64,000 nucleotides of DNA. Source: Asterias amurensis (taxonomy: Eukaryota > Echinodermata > Asteroidea > Forcipulatida > Asteriidae). Shown in pieces: positions 39,901 to 47,554 of this stretch. The notes under the pieces were generated by a model. That model did not search any database, was not told the origin of the DNA, and was given only the letters and a program-made list of their open reading frames with translations. Each line of letters begins with the position of its first letter. Position 1 is the first letter of the stretch. Made by a program: the position numbers and the translations under genes. The stretch lies in the NCBI RefSeq assembly GCF_032118995.1, contig NC_092659.1, positions 17,292,177-17,356,176 of the forward strand. Reading direction: 5' to 3'.

Positions 39901-42900
39901 ATTATCTCGCAACTTTGATGACCGATTGAGCTCAAATTTTCACATTTGTTATTTCATGCATTTATGATGTCGATACATCAAGTGAGAAGTCTGGTCTTTG
40001 GCAATAAGCCAAGCAATAGTGTCCACTGTCTTTAAAATGACGTGTTGTAATTATTTTTAAGAAGACCTACATGAGTAACATGGCGTATGTAAAAAAACCA
40101 AATGATTACAATCTTTGTACATTGTAGAACATTGATGCGATCAAGCTACATTACACATGTAAATTATTTACAATAATTGCAACGCTACCGCGAGGGTGAA
40201 ACGTCTTTGACCCTCACCAGACCATCTTCGACCCTTGCCGGAGCGTTCAATTATGTGTAAACGAGTAGTTTACCGATGAAGAAACTAGCTAAAAACCTCC
40301 CTACACAGCACAGATATTTATAAGCTGAATTTTGAAAGCCTGAAGTGTAATGTCCAAATTGTTGTAAAAAGGGCTTAATGGTGGGTGTGTTTGTATCCTA
40401 TAGTGTCAATTATTTCAGTATAAAATACTAAATTCGATTGGCACTATTGCTAAATACGCTACTCCGGGGAGAGGCCAGCGTGTTTGGCACTATTTATGGG
40501 GGTCAAGGTTAATTTTTATGTTCTGTTTATACTTTTTATAAATTTATTAGTTTTATATCCACATGGATGTTTATTTAATTTTTTTTTATTACCCATGGAT
40601 ATGGCATTTAAATTAGCGAAAACAGACCCGACCTAAGTGATAAAATGTTTTGATTTAATATAATTCTAATGAAACATCAAAAATAAAAAATGTATAGTAA
40701 GTTACTAACTCGAAAGCCTGTTTATGTGTACCTGGATATCCCAGGCCATCTCAGTTTTCTCGAAGCCTAATGTTTGTTGTTTTCAGGCCGAGAATTACAC
40801 AGAGGTCATGACCTCTGCTGCTGCTTGTCTTGGCCTTGGTTGGTGCCCCTTTTCCCATACACTTTATAGAGATTTCCACTGGAAGTGCCTTTTCTTTTGT
40901 AAACGAAAATGAAAGTGGCCTTTCCCATTTATTTAAAGATGAATTTCCCTGAGGCCTGTAGGCTGTGTTTTCATGCATGATTTCCCAGAACAAATAATGA
41001 TATTGGGGGATTATAGTAGGCTGTGCATACACACTCTCTCTCAAATTATTTCCTCAATAGTGTTTTGAGTGATATGGTAGGATTCATTAAACATTGAGGA
41101 TTAAGTTTGTGTTCCTAGAATTGGTGTCATGATTTTCAAAAGTGGTAAAAATGGAGCAAATCTGCTGACTAGCTGTCGAAATTGTACGTTTTTAACCATT
41201 TCGCCCTGCACAGATTGCGGAAGCAATTGGTATTTTAGGCATTTCTACAAGGAACAAAAATATGTCATAATGTTTAGGCCATATAAAAATATTTGCCCAC
41301 TGAAATAAATTCAGCATCATCAGAGTCCAGCATTCTCCGGAAGATGATCAGGACATACTGATCGAAACGTCGAGTTAATCCAATGGTTCTTTTCAGAACC
41401 ACTACAACTCATTTAGAGAAGTCATTACATGGTGTTACCGCAAACTCTTCTACATCTTATTTCCACCATGCAAAGTTTCAAATCCTACCAAACACTATTT
41501 CAATTCACAATTCAAATCATGTGACTGAATATTTTGCTGAGCATTCTGGCAAAAAAACAAATACAGAGGCTTAAAGAAGCCATGTGACCGGCGTGAAGTT
41601 GGTTACTTATTTGACGTTTGACCTTCATTATCAAGCGAGTAACAGTTACCGGTTTGACATTCGTCTTAAGTGCATGTTCTAAACGAAAGTATAAATCATT
41701 CATTTTCTAGTGGTCAGACCCTTTTGGCCGGGCAGTGTCTGGTATAGATGTGTAGTGGAGGGTCCAAGGAACACATCCATAGTAATTTGGACCCGCCCAT
41801 TGGGGTCCTTCTATTTTTTAAATCTTTAATTATAGTTAACTATTTTGTGGTATTTTTATTATACACGTTTTACCGTCAAACGAAACGGTAATTTTCTAGT
41901 GGTCAGACCCGTTTGGCCTTATATCATTTTCTAATATTTTTGGAGATTTTTATTTTTAACCCTTATCCATATTATTATTGAAGTTAAAATTTAAACATCA
42001 GCTTGTTGATTCAATTATTACCGTTTATATACGCTTTATTCCACCATGCAGTGGCCGTCAAGACATTTTGTGACATAAGAAACAGCAAGAGAGTTTGCTG
42101 TCTAATCGTCAACAATATCAGCTTGTGTGTAAGGGGGAAGCAAACTCATATAGAAGCTTGTTGCCCTGTGCAAACAGACCATGGGATGTGAATAGTGTGA
42201 CCCAAAAAAACAAAACATTTTGATGTGCATCACATAGAGATTTGTTTTAGGACAAAGCACAAAAATAGTAGGACCGGAACGTGTTCAAAAGGTTGAATAT
42301 TATAATAAGTCTTCCTTTGTACATGGATAATCAAAGGCTTTAGTTCTTAATTTGGGAGGGGGTACATGTATGTAGTAGAAGGGCAAAGAGGAACTGGTGT
42401 TGGTAGGCCGGGAATAGTAGGACCGGAACGTGTTCAAAAGGTTGAATATTATAATAAGTCTTCCTTTGTACATGGAGAATCAAAGGCTTTACACCCACAG
42501 TTTTATTTAGTCAAACATAGTGAAAAGTTCGTCAAACTGGGCGAAAATGATTAGTAATGCGAGTGATTAGTCAGTTGACGATTTCCTTTGAGGGAATGAC
42601 AAATTACAATTAGTGCAATACGAATCGTTTAAAGTGTTTGACTAATTAATATAAGTTAAAGACTACTTTGAATAATGGACTAATTTAAAGGGCGGGCTAA
42701 TTCGTCAATTGACAAATAAGTATCGTCACGAAACAAGAGATGACGAAGTATAATTTTTCATGACAATCCAACTGACTAACTTTTTGCGTTACGACTAATT
42801 AAGCGCGCGATCCCGCCAATTTTTTTTGCGGCAATATGACTTTTGACTTATTTTTTGATGACTTTTGATTGTGCCGGGTTTCCCAAAAGCCCTCGTGGGG

Positions 42901-43474
42901 GCGCGGCACAGAATCGAATGATTGTCATATCGCGTTGTTGTTTTGAGATGGGGCATGACAGCTCAAGTTGACTGGTGAAGGTGAGCATTAATCATTCTAG
43001 TAAAGAATAGAGTCTGTAGCCTGCGATCATAGCAATTCTATTATAATAAGATATAAACAATGATGTGTAACGTTAAACATTGCACCGTGGAAAAGTTTGT
43101 GTTGTTTGACACAAAGTTAGTGTTGGGTATTTCGTTTAATGTCTTCAACTGCAGCATACTGGCGACGTTTATCAAGTAAAATAAATTTAAACTTCTCCGA
43201 ATTTCACCCTGTAACTTATACTAGTAGAATAAGAATTTAATGTAGAATATTGTGGTGTATAGTTTGAATATTTTAAAGATAAAACGACAGCAAAAGAAAG
43301 AGTAACAAAAGCTTGTTGAGCTAGTTTAGCTGCGTGTATACAATGTACGTGTACGGACGCAATCACAAAAACAATAGGCATGTGTCGTGTTATATCTGCA
43401 TGATGTTTGTACGAAAGGCCTTTCGTTTGTGTGCAGTGCACACATAATGTGTGTTAATGTCCAAACTGTATCTA

Positions 43475-43515
<41 letters not shown>

Positions 43516-46418
43516 GACTTGTAATGCGCACATATCCACCCTGCTGGGTGTTCAAGGCGCAGTAAACCAAAACAAAACAAAACAAAAACACAACACAAAG
43601 AAAAACAGACACAACAAAATTAGTCATTGAAAACCTGTGACATAAGATAAGTTTTGAGAAGAGACTTGAATTTTGCGGTACAAAGACAAGATCGAAGATT
43701 AAGTGGTAGAGAGTTCCAGATGCGTGGTGCGGCTACAGAAAAAGACCTGTCACCCCATGAGTGTCGAGACTTGGGTTCAATGAGGAGAAGCATGGAACTT
43801 GATCGAAGATTCCTTGATGGAGTGTAAACTTGAAGCAGTTCAGAAATATAGTGAGGAGCCTTGCCATTTAGAGCTTTGTGGACAATGAGCATCAGCTTGA
43901 AGATGATTCGTTGAGAGATAGGGAGCCAGTGTAGTTGTTTCAGAACGGGGGTGATAGAACAGGATTTTCTAGACAGTGTCACAATGCGGGCAGCAGTATT
44001 TTGGAGCCGTTGAAGTCGAGAAATCTGGTTGTTAGGAAGACTGTAGAGAAGAGCATTGCCGTTGTCAAGACGAGAAGTAACAAATGCGTGAATGACCTTT
44101 TCAGTGGCACTTTTGTCCAAGTACTTGCGAATCTTACCTATATTCCTGATGTGATATGATGATAAACGAACAATGTTGTTGATGTGTGGCTGAAGTGTCA
44201 TCGATGAATAAAAAATAACCCCTAAGTTCCGAGCTTTCAGCGAGGGAGCTATCCGAGCATCACCGATGGAGATGTATGGCACTGAAACCTTAGTTAACTG
44301 TTGACGTGACTAATAACTAACAATTAGTCATGCACACTGTCTTATTTTACTTGATTTTACTTGTTAAAAGAGTCATGCCTAGGTAGTTTTGACTTATGTG
44401 AGGGGAATTAATGTGTAATCCTGACTAACTTTAACAGTCGCGTGACTGATTAATATTCGTGCAATACTAATTAATTTTCTTGCATTACCAATTAATTTTC
44501 GTGCGTTACTAATTAATTTAATAATTAATCAAATAAGACACTTTTTTCAAGACTAATTATAATTAGTCAAAACTACCTATGCATGACTATCTTTTGATTA
44601 GTAAAATAAGACAGTGTGCATGACTAATTTTTATTAGTCAATTGACAAGAGAAAGTTTTCAGTGTAGTTCTTAATTAGGGAGGGGGTACATGTATGTAGT
44701 AGAAGGGCAAAGAGGAACTGGTGTTGGTAGGCCGGGGTGGGGTTTGGAAAGGAGGGAGGGTGTGATGAAGAGAGAGACTGCCAATTAAAGCATTAAGCTG
44801 AAAAGCATTGTGGAGTGGGATAGCTGTACTTCAAGAGCAGCACAAGATTGAAATTCACTGGACTTTCTTCTGCACCTCCCATGGCAAAGGTCATGTGGAT
44901 GGCATGAGAGGGGCAGTGAAACACATTATGTAAAATGGCCCACTCAAAATGTTTGTATCTTCTATACGAGGGACAAAATGATTTTCAAGCTAGATGTGCC
45001 AGAAAATGTCAACAATCGCGAGCATTTCAAAATTTCTGTTGAACTTTAAGATTAGTGTCCATGACCAAGAGTCAAGACAAGGAACTCATTCAACATCCTT
45101 TCTATTGTTTTGTTTTCTTTGGTATCTATGTAAGAGAGAAATTCACTTGGTTTATTGTGACTTTAAAATACTGCATGGCTTATGAATGTAAAGGAACAAG
45201 TTTATATGTTACAGACATAAACATTTTGTAATATATGTGACACTGGTTAATGATATGGCGAGGTAATGGCTTTTTTATACTTTTTTGCAATTATATTACA
45301 AAATATTACTTTATTCCATTGTTTTTTACTTAATTGATTTGTATATAGTGTAGTATTGCATACTAGTTACTAATATAGACAAGATAAGAGCTGTGAGTGA
45401 AGTACAAAGGGTGTATCACAAGAAATATTAGTCACGGACAAAGTGTAACGTAACTAACTGTAACGTAACTAACCATGATTTGGGGGCAATGCCTGGAACT
45501 GATAAGAGTTATTTTATTTTTGTCCCTACCAAAACACTTGCTAGTACCCTTGTAGTTATAGAAATAGTAAAGTTTGTTTCAGCTGTACCCTGTTTGAGGA
45601 AACTTTTTGTTCAAAGACATGCAATTTTTTTCCATGTCCCTTTTTTGTAACGTAACTAACCAAAATTAAACTGATTATAACAACCGAATAAATGTGTCTA
45701 GAAATTTGTAATTTTTTTGTATATTAGGTCTAGCCAAGATGTAGCCATGGTACAAAAATGGAGACTTGATAGGCTTTCATGTTCATATTGGAGACCACAG
45801 AGCTGTGCTAAGCAGCTAAAAGTGTAACGAAACTAACCATGGAATTGCCCATAAGGCTCCCCTGTGAGGGGAGCCATAAAGTTTTTTTTAGTTTCTAGAA
45901 GTACATCATACATGTAGTACAAATGTATGGCTTCACTGGGAAACCATACTTTCTCGTTTGCTGTGAAAACAGGAAAAACTCAAAACAAATGGGGCAAGTT
46001 GAAGTCATCGAAGATCGGTGTGTGGTGGTGAGAACATTTCAATGTCCATAAAGTTTGAGTATAATAAATGTTTGCATACTTCATATTATTATTAACAAAT
46101 GAAGATAATTAGGGCATCGGTTGATATGTGGCACCATTCTATTTTTTTCCCAATTCAAAGAAAAAGGCATACGCTAATAAATAGTAATACAGTGAAAACT
46201 GTCCAAAACTGGTAAGAAGAGGATACATATTTATTCATCGTAAGTTAGCTTAGTACTAGTAGTTTATATAGGCCTGGGTAAAGTTTGTTAATAATTAAGA
46301 CCCTTTCAACAATAGAAACACAAATTTACTGACCTTGTTGTCCGTTCACTCCGCCGTTAAGAAAGGCGAAAATGGAGAAAGCGAGAAGAAACGATGTCTG
46401 CAGTTGTAATCGTGTCAT
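27369..46418 (-). CDS. Type I membrane receptor with six SRCR domains and a proline-rich tail (10 coding exons)
   Basis: Exons in gene order: 46,418-46,334, 36,309-35,980, 35,402-35,079, 34,688-34,359, 33,151-32,816, 31,882-31,556, 30,609-30,442, 29,053-28,901, 28,302-28,196 and 27,959-27,369. All join in frame (mostly phase 1) to 917 codons including the stop. Residues 1-26 are a signal peptide. Six SRCR domains follow (29-684), each with six cysteines (group A) and acidic CDDxW motifs. Residues 692-706 are a transmembrane helix, followed by CCWCCCK, a likely palmitoylation cluster. The tail (721-916) is proline-rich with PPTY at 778-781 (a WW-domain binding motif) and three 15-residue repeats. 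SRCR proteins act in ligand recognition, scavenging and immunity; the ligand here is unknown. An ATTAAA on the minus strand at 27,194-27,189 may end the transcript. Confidence 0.88.
28196..28302 (-). CDS. SRCR receptor, transmembrane exon
   Basis: The acceptor is CTTGAACAG and the donor GATGAG|GTACAT. It encodes [18 protein letters not shown], then [19 protein letters not shown] hydrophobic helix is followed by five cysteines and basic residues, which fits a type I orientation with the tail inside. Confidence 0.87.
28360..28450 (-). mobile_element. tRNA-derived SINE head fragment
   Basis: On the minus strand this matches the promoter part of the SINE at 30,724-31,090 ('ttcagcagagtgtggattcg'), in the SRCR intron between the last SRCR exon and the transmembrane exon. 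The body and tail are missing. Confidence 0.5.
28901..29053 (-). CDS. SRCR receptor, exon 8: second half of SRCR domain 6
   Basis: The acceptor TTTTCTCAG and donor ACGC|GTGAGT are both phase 1. It encodes [20 protein letters not shown], then LENQFVDC and [11 protein letters not shown], supplying the last four cysteines missing from the preceding half-exon. Joined to 30,609-30,442 it completes one normal SRCR domain. Confidence 0.87.
29190..29328. mobile_element. MITE family D copy
   Basis: Ends 'atttcatgaaacgctagga' and 'gaagagtttggtgaaatcg' are inverted relatives, and the internal 'cctaacttagga' words are self-complementary. It lies inside the intron of SRCR domain 6. Confidence 0.65.
29838..30197 (-). 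mobile_element. MITE family A copy in intron of SRCR domain 6
   Basis: TTAA is present at both borders (29,838 and 30,194). The ends are AAGGCAGTGGACACTACTGG and CCAATAGTGTCCACGGCCTT. It is inverted relative to 17,164-17,549. Confidence 0.85.
30442..30609 (-). CDS. SRCR receptor, exon 7: first half of SRCR domain 6
   Basis: The acceptor TTATCCATCAG and donor AACCTTG|GTGATT are phase 1. It encodes [17 protein letters not shown], then WGTVCDQDW and [16 protein letters not shown]. All other SRCR domains of this gene are single exons; this one is split by a 1.39-kb intron. Confidence 0.87.
30724..31090 (-). mobile_element. tRNA-Leu-like SINE with LINE-type 3' tail
   Basis: Reading the minus strand from 31,090, the head contains an A box TGGCCGAGCGG and a B box GGTTCGGATCC about 60 bases on. 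A conserved body follows ('caggggtaaatgggtacctg'). The 3' end AGCGCTTTGAGATGCC is followed by 'gtgctgtataaaaactagtt' and ATT repeats, a tail style shared with L2/CR1-type LINEs. It could move only with help from such a LINE (family knowledge). Confidence 0.78.
31100..31187. mobile_element. MITE family F fragment
   Basis: The sequence 'catggaccaactcgacagat' followed by a 'ccaaggctttgtgtccctttaa' end matches the right end of the family F elements at 37,874-38,254 and 51,541-51,932. Confidence 0.6.
31556..31882 (-). CDS. SRCR receptor, exon 6: SRCR domain 5
   Basis: The acceptor CTTTTCAG and donor CCGA|GTAAGT are phase 1. It encodes 109 residues including [19 protein letters not shown] and [11 protein letters not shown], with six cysteines. 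It is the most divergent full domain: the usual HNCGHxEDAG segment is replaced by [13 protein letters not shown]. Confidence 0.9.
31988..32526. mobile_element. Terminal-inverted-repeat element with an internal LINE 3' fragment
   Basis: The ends TATAAGAACTAGAGGGCGCA and TGCGCCCTCTAGTTCTTATA are perfect inverted complements of at least 20 bp. Inside, 32,160-32,360 looks like a LINE 3' end closing in GAATAAATAATAATAATAGT. It lies in the intron between SRCR domains 4 and 5. Confidence 0.78.
32816..33151 (-). CDS. SRCR receptor, exon 5: SRCR domain 4
   Basis: The acceptor is TTTTTAAG. The donor GATA|GTAATG is chosen because it alone keeps the phase 1 join to the next exon with a good site. It encodes [40 protein letters not shown] and [18 protein letters not shown]. 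The 3' boundary is slightly less certain than in the other exons. Confidence 0.86.
33224..34115 (-). mobile_element. SINE copy split by a palindromic insertion
   Basis: The SINE body and tail lie at 33,224-33,487 ('ctcagctccctggggagtat', 'caggtacccatttatacccc'), while its tRNA-like head continues at 34,063-34,115 ('gaactcgaacccaaactctg'). The 33,488-34,062 interval between them is a separate inverted-repeat element. Confidence 0.7.
33488..34062. mobile_element. Inverted-repeat element inserted in the SINE
   Basis: The left end GGGGGCAAATTGCACCAAGC and right end TTTTATTGCAATCCGCCCC are inverted relatives. The subterminal 'cggtcttaaacc' and 'gtcttagaccgc' words are repeated in both orientations at both ends. 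About 575 bp. Confidence 0.65.
34197..34320. mobile_element. Short foldback element rich in GCTACGGCTAC words
   Basis: AAGGCTACAGCTACGGCTAC on the left is answered by CAGCTGTAGCCGTAGCTGTA on the right. A relative lies at about 5,965-6,045. Confidence 0.55.
34359..34688 (-). CDS. SRCR receptor, exon 4: SRCR domain 3
   Basis: The acceptor CTTACGTAG and donor ATTG|GTATGT are phase 1. It encodes [38 protein letters not shown] and [16 protein letters not shown]. It has six cysteines and 110 codons. Confidence 0.92.
34733..34895. mobile_element. MITE family D copy, GC-rich variant
   Basis: The ends CCCCCGATTTCACGAAACTC and GCTTGGTGAAATCGGGGG are inverted. The interior repeats TTGCGACGCATCG-type words in both orientations. 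It lies in the intron upstream of SRCR domain 3. Confidence 0.72.
35079..35402 (-). CDS. SRCR receptor, exon 3: SRCR domain 2
   Basis: The acceptor CATTTGCAG and donor ACTG|GTATGC are phase 1. It encodes [38 protein letters not shown] and [13 protein letters not shown]. It has six cysteines and 108 codons. Confidence 0.92.
35762..35951. mobile_element. MITE family C copy
   Basis: Ends GGGCCCAGATTCATAGCTCT and 'aatccatgaaattgagccct' are inverted, with internal 'gcttaccgtaagcac' palindromes. It abuts the donor of SRCR exon 2. Confidence 0.75.
35980..36309 (-). CDS. SRCR receptor, exon 2: SRCR domain 1
   Basis: The acceptor CTTTATAG and donor GAAG|GTACCA are phase 1. It encodes [38 protein letters not shown] and [13 protein letters not shown]. 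Its phase fits the signal-peptide exon 10 kb upstream. Confidence 0.92.
36638..36791. mobile_element. Terminal-inverted-repeat element inserted in a family E repeat
   Basis: The ends ATAGACCTTATCGCAAATAC and GTATTTGCGAAAAGGTCTAT are inverted complements with one mismatch. A second inverted pair (AGGTGCATTGTGG and CCACAATGCACCT) lies within. The flanks 'gaggccatggcct' and 'gcctctggtcttgg' reunite as a family E repeat. Confidence 0.75.
36895..37262. mobile_element. Element with ATATCG-rich inverted ends
   Basis: Both ends are packed with GATATATCG / CGATATATCGCAAT words in opposite orientations, around a non-repetitive centre with 'catcatcagtcttaaaactc'. The exact limits are uncertain. Confidence 0.5.
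37269..37606 (+). mobile_element. MITE family A copy
   Basis: Starts TTAAAGACAGTGGACACTGG and ends 'caataatgtccactgtctt', directly joined to the family B copy that follows. Confidence 0.8.
37604..38357. mobile_element. MITE family B copy interrupted by a family F element
   Basis: Left part GAAGCCATTGGACCCTTTCG through 'ctccgatgaccga' and right part 'agcccaaattttcacagg' to CGAAAGGGTCCAATGGCATT. The family F element at 37,874-38,254 separates them. Confidence 0.78.
37874..38254. mobile_element. MITE family F with central hairpin and TTAA target duplication
   Basis: The ends TTAAAGGAACACGTTGCCTT and AAGGCAACGTGTTCCTTTAA are inverted complements, with TTAA at 37,874-37,877 and 38,251-38,254. 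The centre (about 38,030-38,090) is a second strong palindrome, with GGCCATTTATGGGAGTCAAA facing its own complement. Confidence 0.88.
38390..38480 (-). mobile_element. tRNA-like SINE fragment
   Basis: On the minus strand it contains the B-box-like GGTTCAAATCC within GTCGAGGGTTCAAATCCCAC. Only the head remains before a family C element begins. Confidence 0.45.
38481..38706. mobile_element. MITE family C copy
   Basis: The ends GGGCCCAATTTCATAGAGCT and CAGCTCTATCAAATTGGGCC are inverted complements. About 225 bp and no coding capacity. Confidence 0.8.
38946..39325. mobile_element. MITE family B, long copy
   Basis: Begins CAAGCCATTGGACACTTTCG and ends in a degenerate 'gtatacaatggctttaaa'. It has internal 'ggctcaatcggtcatcgatt' and 'cccacccttgtttctgcacg' landmarks shared with 26,672-26,941. 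Confidence 0.78.
39637..40035 (+). mobile_element. MITE family A copy
   Basis: Starts TTAAAAGCAGTGAACACTAT and ends 'agtgtccactgtctttaa'. The full set of internal landmarks is present. Confidence 0.82.
40036..42264. other. Intronic stretch without genes
   Basis: It lies in the 10-kb first intron of the SRCR gene. It contains a family E fragment (about 40,785-40,975), a repeat at 41,340-41,500 that is an inverted relative of 32,540-32,660 ('gcaaagtttcaaatcctacc'), and two copies of AGTGGTCAGACCCTTTTGGC-like sequence (41,711 and 41,899). No exon is supportable. Confidence 0.5.
42265..42491. repeat. 149-bp direct duplication; second unit interrupted by an insertion
   Basis: The segment 'ggaccggaacgtgttcaaaa' occurs at 42,271 and 42,420, and 'gtagtagaagggcaaagagg' at about 42,371 and 44,695. 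The order is A, B, A', then 2.18 kb of other DNA, then B', so a tandem pair was opened by an insertion. Confidence 0.75.
43476..44282 (-). pseudogene. LINE fragment: C-terminal end of a non-LTR retrotransposon reverse transcriptase ORF
   Basis: The open frame 44,282-43,620 encodes 220 residues typical of the C-terminal part of CR1/L2/Jockey-type ORF2 proteins: [54 protein letters not shown] and [13 protein letters not shown]. The catalytic YxDD part is absent, so the copy is 5' truncated. A 3' region follows on the minus strand ('gtgcgcattacaagtctt') and ends in (ATT)n at 43,514-43,476, the tail style of such LINEs. It lies in SRCR intron 1 in the same orientation as that gene. Confidence 0.88.
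44279..44668. mobile_element. Palindromic element with CACTGAAA ends
   Basis: The left part CACTGAAACC and right part AGTTTTCAGTG are inverted. Inside, 'tagtcatgcacactgtctta' and 'taagacagtgtgcatgacta' are perfect inverted partners, as are the 'taggtagttttgact' / 'agtcaaaactaccta' words. It abuts the 5' end of the LINE fragment. Confidence 0.7.
44811..44934 (+). pseudogene. Relic of a repeat-encoded protein with an SHGKG motif
   Basis: The frame reads [20 protein letters not shown] followed by [20 protein letters not shown] and a stop. The WxFF..TSHGKGxVDGxxGAVK pattern looks like a conserved protein segment, and I recall similar text in uncharacterised repeat-encoded animal proteins, but I cannot name the family. 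It has no start codon and no further exon. Confidence 0.35.
44940..46300. other. Intronic stretch with recurring GTAACGTAACTAAC words
   Basis: AT-rich DNA without a supportable gene. The word GTAACGTAACTAAC or a near match occurs at about 45,445, 45,461, 45,647 and 45,823. The rest shows nothing I can identify. Confidence 0.4.
46334..46418 (-). CDS. SRCR receptor, exon 1: signal peptide
   Basis: The ATG in the context GAAATAATGACACG encodes [20 protein letters not shown], then NGGVNGQQ, a classic signal peptide with a likely cut after VNG. The donor CAACAAG|GTCAGT is phase 1, matching the TG start of SRCR exon 2 (giving QQVDYS). Assignment to the SRCR gene rests on strand, phase and the need for a signal peptide; 10 kb of intron separates them. 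Confidence 0.75.
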
Positions 46419-46534
46419 TATTTCTTCCTCTTCGAAACGATGAACTCAAACTTTGCCTGCGAAGGAATAGCACCTAGCTAGCCAGAGTGGCATAGAAAAA
46501 TCTCAACTCAGAACTGTCAAGAGTCTAGTCAGAG

Positions 46535-46575
46535 TCAGCATACGTGACATCAAAAACTATAAATCATTGCCCAAT
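46535..46575 (-). promoter_or_regulatory. Possible core promoter of the SRCR gene
   Basis: Reading the minus strand, a TTTATAGTTTTT word (about 46,566-46,554) precedes a TGACTCTGACT segment, about 140 bases before the ATG. This is a weak TATA-like match and the start site is not certain. Confidence 0.25.
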
Positions 46576-47227
46576 GTTGTGATATGTGTATGATAATTAT
46601 TATGAGCGCCGCGCCCTCAATATTTTCAAGGCCACCACACTGCACTGCCGTGGCGAGAGGGCGGTATATAAAAAACACAGAACATTATTTTTTTTAGAGC
46701 ATTCTTTCATTCAGCAGCTGCTTGCAGATTGCAGATGTGTGGCATGAGAACCCATACCGGAGATATTTTGCCCCCACCCCCCATATGGCAAACTGTGTAC
46801 AAACGTCTTCTCAGAGGTCATATCGTCTATAGATACTAGTTATTAGTTATTTCATACGAATGAAAAGTGGTGGCAGGATACGGAAAGTTTTCACACACCA
46901 CAGCACAGCAACCAATGCTAAATGCTGAAAAAATAAAACATAAATAATTTGTTTATGAGATGTTAAAAAAATACCTTAAAGTCTCTCAGCCCATAGCATC
47001 TTGGAGAAGCAATCAGAAGATTTATTTTAATTTTTTGACAGGTCAGCCTTTTGGATTTTTTTTTTTACAATACCTCAGACAAAAGTATTAATGTGCTTTT
47101 AATTCCCCAAACCGGTTAACCACGGAGGTAGAATAGCTCTTGAGCCCAACCATACTCAAACCGATTACCAGTTTCACAAAGTCTATTCAACTTTGGACCA
47201 TGGAGGCAAGAACCTCCATGTTGGGAC

Positions 47228-47401
47228 TAGTCTTGGTGCAAGACGTTTCTCTCTTCCCTTTCACGCACACCGCGGCCAATTCACCAAAACAGCGCCCGAA
47301 CCGACTAACCTGACATTATATAGTCCAATCAGCGCCCTGGGCGCTGTCGGTGAATTGGCCGCGGTGTGCGTGAAAGGGAAACGAGAAACGTCTTGCACCT
47401 A
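47228..47401. mobile_element. Long hairpin element with 9-10-bp target duplication
   Basis: The arms of about 60 bp (47,235 onward, GGTGCAAGACGTTTCTCTCT; and its complement ending at 47,399, AGAAACGTCTTGCACC) enclose about 45 bp. The direct repeat ATGTTGGGAC lies at 47,218-47,227 and 47,401-47,410. The outermost bases read TAGT...CTA, as in the 64-bp hairpin at 10,607. Confidence 0.85.
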
Positions 47402-47554
47402 TGTTGGGACATACTCACTCGGCGGGATTTTCGGCAATTATCTCAAAAACGACCAATCAATCTTGTCGCCCGCAAGGAGCGGGAACCATGCGGCGTCTCC
47501 AATCTTCCATGTTCTATGCAGGCAGCCAACTCTTTTGTGGTAATCTGCGCGCGC

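Noticed and set aside
46665..46680. TATATAAAA on the + strand as a promoter
   Set aside because: No exon or gene follows on the + strand for several kilobases; AT-rich chance match.
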